Origin: Candidatus Latescibacteria bacterium 4484_107
GTDB taxonomy: Bacteria; Latescibacterota; 4484-107
Length of the DNA: 10,235 nt
Assembly: GCA_002059205.1 (NCBI GenBank)
Contig: MVCQ01000139.1
Span: 1 to 10,235 of the forward strand
Reading direction: 5' to 3'
The notes below the pieces were generated by a model that was not told where the DNA came from, ran no database searches, and saw only the letters and a list, made by a program, of their open reading frames with translations. The position numbers and the translations under genes are program-made. Every line of letters begins with the position of its first letter. Position 1 is the first letter of the stretch. Below, piece by piece: positions 6,006-10,235 of the stretch.

Positions 6006-6127
6006 GCCACGAAGAGCGCGCGCTAAGGAAAAACCACATAACTACTCAGTTATTAAGAGGGTTGTTTCTTCTATTCCTTGGAGCTCTTGGGATGCGCAGT
6101 GCAAAACAAGGGCGCATCCTTCGTGGC
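6006..6127 (-). other. Composite structured intergenic element upstream of the fmdE-like gene
   Basis: A 122-bp block is bounded by a perfect 9-bp inverted repeat, GCCACGAAG (6006-6014) and CTTCGTGGC (6119-6127). Inside are a hairpin with arms GGATGCGC (6090-6097) and GCGCATCC (6112-6119), a hairpin ATAACT-ACTC-AGTTAT (6038-6053), a self-complementary 10-mer AGCGCGCGCT (6015-6024), and TTCCTT/AAGGAA segments that could close the inner ATAACT hairpin. On the minus strand this would form a branched RNA ahead of the fmdE-like gene. It does not match a riboswitch consensus I know. It could be a cis-regulatory RNA or a small mobile palindromic element. No target-site duplication is evident. Confidence 0.5.
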
Positions 6128-6159
6128 AGGGTTCGTTTTGGGGCCTTTTTGTAAGGGTA

Positions 6160-8004
6160 TCAAAGCTGGAAGGTCAGCCCCGTGGTGAACGTCCTTTTGG
6201 GCATCGCATACAGCCCCGCGGCCCCGCCTGGGAGATCGGCATAGATTTCGTAAGCTTTATCCAGCACGTTGTCCACTGCGAGGAAGAGTTGAAGGGCGGG
6301 AAGAATCTCGTAGCTCAATTTGACATCGCTCGCGAGATAATCGGAGACGGGGTCGTTCCGATCATCCGCAGCGAAATAGTCGGCGACGTATTGCGCGTCC
6401 AGGGAAAGCGTTAGTTTGCCCCGCGTCGCTCTCACGCCGAGGTCCACCTTATCCCCCGGCCGTCCCGCGGTTTTCGCGCCCGGATCCAGGTAGGTGTAAG
6501 ACATCCGTGCTGAAACCGTGTTTCCGATCCGCGCACGGACCCCAGCCTCGATTCCCTTGAACTCGAATTCCCCGGTATTTCGGAACAGAAACCTCGGCGG
6601 CGGCGTGGCGTTTTTCTCAGTCTGGATGAGGTTTTTTCCCTTCATTTGGTATGCCGCGAGATTCACATCCACGCCTTCCACGATCCGCTGGGTGAGGCCC
6701 ACCTCGGTGTTCCAGACCTCTTCAGATTTAAGATCGGTATTGGAGGGCGGAAACAAATATAACTCATTGATCTGAGGCGCGCGGAAGCCCTTGTTCACGG
6801 ATGTCCGCAACGTGGTTCCCGTTCTCGGATGGTAAACCAGTCCAACCTGCGGACAAAACTCATTGCCCGCAAACTCGTCGTGATTGGCTCGTGCGCCGAA
6901 GGTGAGGACCCATTTTTTCAGGAGGATCTGCTCATCGTGGAAAAAGACCGCAACCTCCGTCTTATCCCATTCGCCAGGAGGGCTGCTTAGCCGCTCTCCG
7001 CCCTGCTGCCGGAAGTCTGCACCCACGGTCAGCTCGTTGCCTGCAAAGAGCCTTCCCGTGCCGTTCAGCATCACTCCGTTGGTGAAATCCCTGGAATGCC
7101 AGCCGTCGGAGAACTGATGTTCCCCGAAATTGCGGTAGAGCTTCAGCGAGCCGTCCCATCGCGCCCACTTTCCCGTAAAGGTCAGATCCACCGCGCCCCG
7201 CTCGTAGTCGTTCCACACGTCCGAAATGAGTGTATCGGGATCGGTCGCGCGCAGAGGCTCCTCCTTGTGCGCCTCAAAATACTTGCTGCTGAGCACCGCT
7301 TCGATCTGATCGCTGATCTTATAGCCTGCCTGCGCCGTGAAATCCCTGCCGTCGTAAGCCGCATTGGGCAAATGGCCATCGCTCTGCCGCTTGTCCGCGG
7401 TGGCGTAAAAGCTCAACGGCCCGCTCGACCCCCCGGCGCGGAGCCGGTGCTGATACGTGTCGTAGCTCCCGTAGGAGAAGGTATAATCCACCTGCCGGCT
7501 TTCGGCCAATTTTCGGGTGATGATGTTGATCACCCCGCCCAGGGCATCGGAGCCATACAGGACCGAAGCCGGGCCCCGAACCACCTCGATCCGCTCTACA
7601 TTATTCAGTGGGAGCGAATGCGTGACCGTGCACCCGAATAGCCCCATCTTCACGGGCCGGCCATCCACCAACACCATCACCTTCCGGCCCTGTTCTCCGA
7701 TTCCCCGGATCTCGACGTCGGCTCTCCCAAACGCCCCGGTGCGCTGGACAAAAAGACCGGGCAGCGTATTCAAAATATCCATACAGGAATGGGCATTCGA
7801 CGCCTCGATCTCTTCCCGTGTGATCACACTCACCGTAGCCGATAGATCCTTGATCGCCTTCTCCGTCCTTGTGGCCGTCACCACAATCTCATCCATCCAA
7901 TAGAGGGGCAGTTCCTCCTTATCGGACTTCTGCGCGAAACCTGTCCGCGGCAGAATGAACGTCAACGCTCCTACCAGCATCATAAACCATTCCAACCTTT
8001 TCAT
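6160..8004 (-). CDS. TonB-dependent outer-membrane receptor, BtuB type
   Basis: This 614-residue receptor would import a ligand across the outer membrane with energy from TonB-ExbB-ExbD. Residues 1-24 are a signal peptide ending GFAQ. DEIVVTATRTEK (38-49) is the TonB box region. The plug follows, with ITREEIEASNAHSCMDILNT, VEIRGIGEQGRKVMVLVDGR and VERIEVVRGPASVLYGSDAL plus GGVINIITRK (to residue 165). A 22-strand-type barrel fills the remainder, with GFRAPQINELY, and ends in AMPKRTFTTGLTFQL. The length is close to that of cobalamin receptor BtuB. The plug holds Cys74 and Cys125 with His72 and His129 nearby, which might form a disulfide or a metal site. The start is supported by AGGAGGA about 8 nt upstream. 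It lies downstream of nikR and of a perfect inverted repeat (8243-8269), so nickel-dependent repression is likely. The ligand (nickel chelate, cobalamin or other) cannot be read from sequence. Confidence 0.9.
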   Translation of the reverse strand: MKRLEWFMMLVGALTFILPRTGFAQKSDKEELPLYWMDEIVVTATRTEKAIKDLSATVSVITREEIEASNAHSCMDILNTLPGLFVQRTGAFGRADVEIRGIGEQGRKVMVLVDGRPVKMGLFGCTVTHSLPLNNVERIEVVRGPASVLYGSDALGGVINIITRKLAESRQVDYTFSYGSYDTYQHRLRAGGSSGPLSFYATADKRQSDGHLPNAAYDGRDFTAQAGYKISDQIEAVLSSKYFEAHKEEPLRATDPDTLISDVWNDYERGAVDLTFTGKWARWDGSLKLYRNFGEHQFSDGWHSRDFTNGVMLNGTGRLFAGNELTVGADFRQQGGERLSSPPGEWDKTEVAVFFHDEQILLKKWVLTFGARANHDEFAGNEFCPQVGLVYHPRTGTTLRTSVNKGFRAPQINELYLFPPSNTDLKSEEVWNTEVGLTQRIVEGVDVNLAAYQMKGKNLIQTEKNATPPPRFLFRNTGEFEFKGIEAGVRARIGNTVSARMSYTYLDPGAKTAGRPGDKVDLGVRATRGKLTLSLDAQYVADYFAADDRNDPVSDYLASDVKLSYEILPALQLFLAVDNVLDKAYEIYADLPGGAAGLYAMPKRTFTTGLTFQL

Positions 8005-8358
8005 CGGCGCATCCTCCTGGGATTTTTCATAAACTTTTCTGCTTCTCCTTGTGAAACTTCTCTCCGCCCAATCACATCCCCCAATGACGTTGATTTCCCG
8101 GCATCACCTCCTCAGACGAACACCCTTCCGCAGATTCTGACTCTCTACCAAGAAACACTTTTGTAATCCCTTGCAACGGAAGGAGTTCCAAAATGGTAAT
8201 TTTTGGCTCCCAGGAACCACATTCATGTTTCTTTCTGAAAGAATTATGCGCGTCCTCTCCGCGCATAATGGAAATGCTGGCTTCCGGCAAGCTATACCGT
8301 CATAACGCATAAAAATATAAAATTCGTAGCACTCAAAAAACAAAAAAAAGAGCCGCAC
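8005..8358 (-). other. Regulatory gap between nikR and the receptor gene
   Basis: This 354-base stretch has no convincing gene. It holds the inverted repeat described separately, an extra half-site CGCATAA (8306-8312), and a T-run (TTTTTTTTG then TTTTTT on the minus strand) directly after the nikR stop, without a clear stem. If transcription of the receptor starts inside the operator, its leader would be about 250 nt. Short stems such as CCAAAA/TTTTGG (near 8188-8206) are visible. None of the cobalamin-riboswitch core motifs was found. A weak promoter candidate is TTGCCG (8285-8290) with TATGCG (8262-8267), 17 bp apart and overlapping the operator. Confidence 0.5.
8243..8269. promoter_or_regulatory. 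Probable NikR operator (perfect 27-bp inverted repeat)
   Basis: ATTATGCGCG (8243-8252) and CGCGCATAAT (8260-8269) are exact reverse complements around 7 nt. Half-site centres are about 21 bp apart, similar to the E. coli NikR operator GTATGA-N16-TCATAC in overall span and in the TATG/CATA core. It lies between nikR and the receptor gene and overlaps a weak promoter candidate for the latter. Binding by NikR is inferred from position, geometry and the adjacent regulator gene. Confidence 0.6.
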
Positions 8359-8778
8359 TCAGACCAACTCCTCCCCGATCGTGGTCATCGTCAACTTTCC
8401 GTGCTTGACGCCCCTCGTGCTGATCAGCTTCTCGGCGATCCGCCGGATCACGCTGGCCTTGCCTTTGACTACGGAAACCTCGAGACAATTGTGCGTGCTC
8501 AAATGCACATGCATAGTGGAGACGATGGAGTGCAAGTCCTGATGCTGGAGTTCAGTCAACTTTTCGCTCAATTCCCGAACCTCGTGGTCGTACACGATGG
8601 TAATCGTCCCCACCGTCTCGTTCTCACCCAACTCCCATTCCGTGTGCACCAGACGGTCCCGAATCAGGTCCCGGATCGCCTCCGACCGATTGGTATAGCC
8701 CTGCCGCGCGATCATGCCATCGAACTTTTCCAGCAGATGGGGACTGATAGACACTCCGAACCGGATCATTTCTTCCAT
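8359..8778 (-). CDS. nikR: Nickel-responsive transcriptional regulator NikR
   Basis: This 139-residue protein has the NikR layout: an N-terminal ribbon-helix-helix domain (RFGVSISPHLLEKFD, then GYTNRSEAIRDLIRDRL at residues 27-43) and a C-terminal ACT-like nickel-sensing domain (TITIVYDHEVRELSEKLTEL onward). The four high-affinity nickel ligands known from E. coli (His76, His87, His89, Cys95) are matched with exact spacing by His79, His90, His92 and Cys98. The RGVKHGKLTMTT segment near the end is also typical. As a tetramer it would bind palindromic DNA when loaded with nickel and repress uptake genes. I chose ATG 8778, with GGAG 10 nt upstream; the GTG at 8820 has a poorly placed ribosome site. 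The receptor gene follows on the same strand after 354 bp containing a perfect palindrome. Confidence 0.95.
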   Translation of the reverse strand: MEEMIRFGVSISPHLLEKFDGMIARQGYTNRSEAIRDLIRDRLVHTEWELGENETVGTITIVYDHEVRELSEKLTELQHQDLHSIVSTMHVHLSTHNCLEVSVVKGKASVIRRIAEKLISTRGVKHGKLTMTTIGEELV

Positions 8779-8817
8779 AAGCGGATTTCTCCGAAAGGGC
8801 CGACCACTAAAATTTTC

Positions 8818-8861
8818 CACAGACCTCCAAGGTCTCTTCCGTGGTGGAGGTTTTCTGTGGT
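8818..8861. repeat. Imperfect inverted repeat upstream of nikR
   Basis: CCACAGACCTCCA and TGGAGGTTTTCTGTGG pair with a 3-nt bulge. Inside the loop side lies a smaller palindrome, AGACCT-CCA-AGGTCT (8821-8835). It sits 40-80 bp upstream of the nikR start, so it could be a leader hairpin or an operator. It does not share the ATTATGC half-site found downstream of nikR. Confidence 0.4.
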
Positions 8862-9006
8862 TTTGTCACGTTCATTAAAAACGTGCTACGCTTCCAAGAA
8901 AATAAAAACCCTCTGCTCCGCGGGATCAAGGGGCTTCTTCAAAATAGGGTGCGGCTTTCAGGATTTCCCCAATTCCAAAACCGCCGTTATCCGCGACGCC
9001 CGCTGG

Positions 9007-9026
9007 ACGATCTGACGTGAGATCGT
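9007..9026. repeat. Short hairpin at the 3' end of the diguanylate cyclase gene
   Basis: ACGATCT (9007-9013) and AGATCGT (9020-9026) form a perfect 7-bp stem with a 6-nt loop, 17 bp beyond the stop codon of the upstream minus-strand gene. No T-tract follows on the minus strand, so it may only stabilise the transcript end. Confidence 0.4.
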
Positions 9027-9042
9027 TATGAAAGCGGCGGGG

Positions 9043-10095
9043 CTATACCTCTCCGGAGTCCGAGCCAAGCAGTTCCTGAAAAGATTTGAGCTCGCCCGAT
9101 TCCGCATAGCCATGGACGGTGTTTCTTCCGGATCGCTTGGAGGCGTAAAGCGCATCGTCCGCAGCCTTGTACAGCGCTTCCGCGGATTCTAAAAAAGAGG
9201 GGTACGAAGCCACTCCAACAGAAACCGTCATCGGAAGATCTTTCACTCTGGCATATTCCATACCATATTTATACACGGCCTTCCGAATCCGCTCGGCCCT
9301 CCTGAGTGCTTGCACGTGATCGGCGCCGACCAACAAAACGGCAAATTCATCGCCCCCGTTGCGAGCCACGATGTCAGAACCTCGAGTCGTCTGCTTGATG
9401 ACGGCGGCAATTGCTTTGATGACAAAATCTCCCTCCAAATGGCCATATTGGTCATTATATTCTTTGAGATGGTCGAAGTCGAGGAGAATCAGGGAGACCG
9501 GACTCAGTCGGCGTCGGGCCGGCGCGTCGTTTTTTGGAAATTTGGCGACCTCGTTTTTAAGGGAAAATTCAAAGAAGGCCTTGTTGTATAAACCGGTGAA
9601 CCCGTCCAACCAGGCTTTTCGTTCGCTTTCCTTTTTTTCGATTACTCTCGTCAGCAGCGCAGCGAGCAACTCGTTTCTGAAGGGCTTGTCCAGATAGTAG
9701 AAAGCGCCCTCATTGATCGCCTGGACGACGGTATCCACTTCCGGGCCGTATCCGGAAATCATAATGACCTCGGTTTCCGAACTTGCTTTTTTGATCTCCC
9801 GCAAGACCGCCAGACCATGCGCCCTTTGAGGGGGGAGGCCTTCTTCAAGGGGGATATTTATGTCCAGCAAAACGATGTCGTAATGCGTCTTGATTTTGCT
9901 TAGTGCTTCTTTCATGCTTCCGGCATGCTCGACCCGAAGTACGCGATTCGAGATTTTTTCCAGTAGGAAATCCGATCCCAACAGGCTTTTGAGATACTTC
10001 GCAAAAAGAGGATCGTCATCTACGATCAGAACCCGATACTCCCACGCGGTCTGTCTCAGCTCGGTTCCGTCGGACAGGGGTTGTAAATCTGACAT
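9043..10095 (-). CDS. REC-GGDEF response regulator (probable diguanylate cyclase)
   Basis: This 350-residue protein joins a receiver domain to a GGDEF domain and would make c-di-GMP from two GTP when phosphorylated. Receiver: acidic cluster VDDD (residues 25-28), phospho-acceptor Asp78 in IVLLDINIP, Ser114 in MISGYG, Lys137 in YYLDKPF. GGDEF domain: FTGLYNKAFF (166-175), LLDFDHLKEYND (204-215), YGHLEGD, then RNGGDEFAV with intact GGDEF at 247-251. An RGSD (238-241) lies exactly five residues before GGDEF, the product-inhibition I-site arrangement. The receiver has a longer loop after the phospho-site (LEEGLPPQRAHG) than usual. The organisation is like PleD with a single receiver. The start is ATG 10095, with GGAG 7 nt upstream; in-frame codons further up lie too close to the promoter. 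No partner kinase is in the window. Confidence 0.9.
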   Translation of the reverse strand: MSDLQPLSDGTELRQTAWEYRVLIVDDDPLFAKYLKSLLGSDFLLEKISNRVLRVEHAGSMKEALSKIKTHYDIVLLDINIPLEEGLPPQRAHGLAVLREIKKASSETEVIMISGYGPEVDTVVQAINEGAFYYLDKPFRNELLAALLTRVIEKKESERKAWLDGFTGLYNKAFFEFSLKNEVAKFPKNDAPARRRLSPVSLILLDFDHLKEYNDQYGHLEGDFVIKAIAAVIKQTTRGSDIVARNGGDEFAVLLVGADHVQALRRAERIRKAVYKYGMEYARVKDLPMTVSVGVASYPSFLESAEALYKAADDALYASKRSGRNTVHGYAESGELKSFQELLGSDSGEV

Positions 10096-10196
10096 AGGCA
10101 ATCTCCGTCGTGCGAAGCGTGCGAAAAGATGCGGGCTTTCCAAGTACGGCGTACCGAGTTTCGAATTGAAGATCATAAGCACGTATAAGAGCTATC

Positions 10197-10225
10197 AACA
10201 TAATTCATTTTGGGGGATTTGTCAA
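10197..10225 (-). promoter_or_regulatory. Sigma70-type promoter of the diguanylate cyclase gene
   Basis: On the minus strand a consensus TTGACA (10220-10225) and TATGTT (10197-10202) are separated by 17 bp. The transcript would start near 10190 and leave a leader of about 95 nt before the ATG at 10095. Confidence 0.7.
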
Positions 10226-10235
10226 GAATTTTTTT

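Noticed and set aside
8005..8242. Cobalamin riboswitch ahead of the BtuB-type receptor
   Set aside because: Neither the GCCACTG box nor the CCCGCNACTGT-type core of the class is present on the minus strand.
8072..8358. Open frames on the minus strand between nikR and the receptor gene
   Set aside because: They cross the palindromic operator and T-run, have no good ribosome binding site and no recognisable protein pattern.
8779..8820. Upstream GTG start for nikR giving 14 extra residues
   Set aside because: The ribosome site would be only 3 nt from the GTG. The extra residues are not part of the NikR family, and ATG 8778 has a better placed GGAG.
10096..10182. Upstream start for the REC-GGDEF protein
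   Set aside because: It would lie within about 10 nt of the predicted transcription start without a ribosome site. The receiver domain is complete from ATG 10095.

Overview
The window reads as chromosomal DNA of a Gram-negative bacterium, probably an uncultured lineage rich in dispersed intergenic repeats. Evidence for an outer membrane is direct: a full-length ADP-heptose:LPS heptosyltransferase-type protein and a TonB-dependent outer-membrane receptor with signal peptide, TonB box, plug and barrel. Genes are GC-rich, while several intergenic stretches are A/T-rich. The phylum cannot be fixed from the sequence alone. No rRNA, tRNA, CRISPR array, transposase or phage gene was seen.

Layout. 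(1) 1-2336, minus strand: a GH29 alpha-L-fucosidase-like hydrolase, followed downstream by a ThuA-family sugar-utilisation gene broken by an out-of-frame internal deletion. The spacer between them and the DNA beyond the ThuA remnant carry many short palindromes, one long perfect hairpin and a degenerate 7-bp repeat. (2) 2337-3261: 925 bases with no convincing gene, holding one possible 34-codon ORF, a weak hairpin terminator, and at its end a good sigma70-type promoter. (3) 3262-4828, plus strand: a two-gene operon of a short GT9-like protein and a full GT9 heptosyltransferase, closed by a hairpin terminator shared with the convergent genes. (4) 4968-8778, minus strand: a nickel-regulator neighbourhood with gene order NikR, BtuB-type TonB receptor, FmdE-family protein, and a frameshifted ECF transporter S component. 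A perfect 27-bp inverted repeat lies between nikR and the receptor and is the best NikR-operator candidate. (5) 9043-10235, minus strand: a REC-GGDEF response regulator (probable c-di-GMP synthase) with a near-consensus promoter at the window edge.

How the parts may work together. The heptosyltransferase operon would build LPS inner core. The NikR cluster looks like a two-membrane uptake module: the receptor brings a ligand across the outer membrane with TonB energy, the S component would take it through the inner membrane with an energising module encoded elsewhere, and NikR would repress in response to nickel. The FmdE-family protein has His/Cys residues but no certain role. That the ligand is nickel or a nickel chelate is inference from the regulator. 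Two genes (thuA-like and the ECF S component) have lost reading-frame continuity, which suggests local decay unless these are sequencing or assembly errors.
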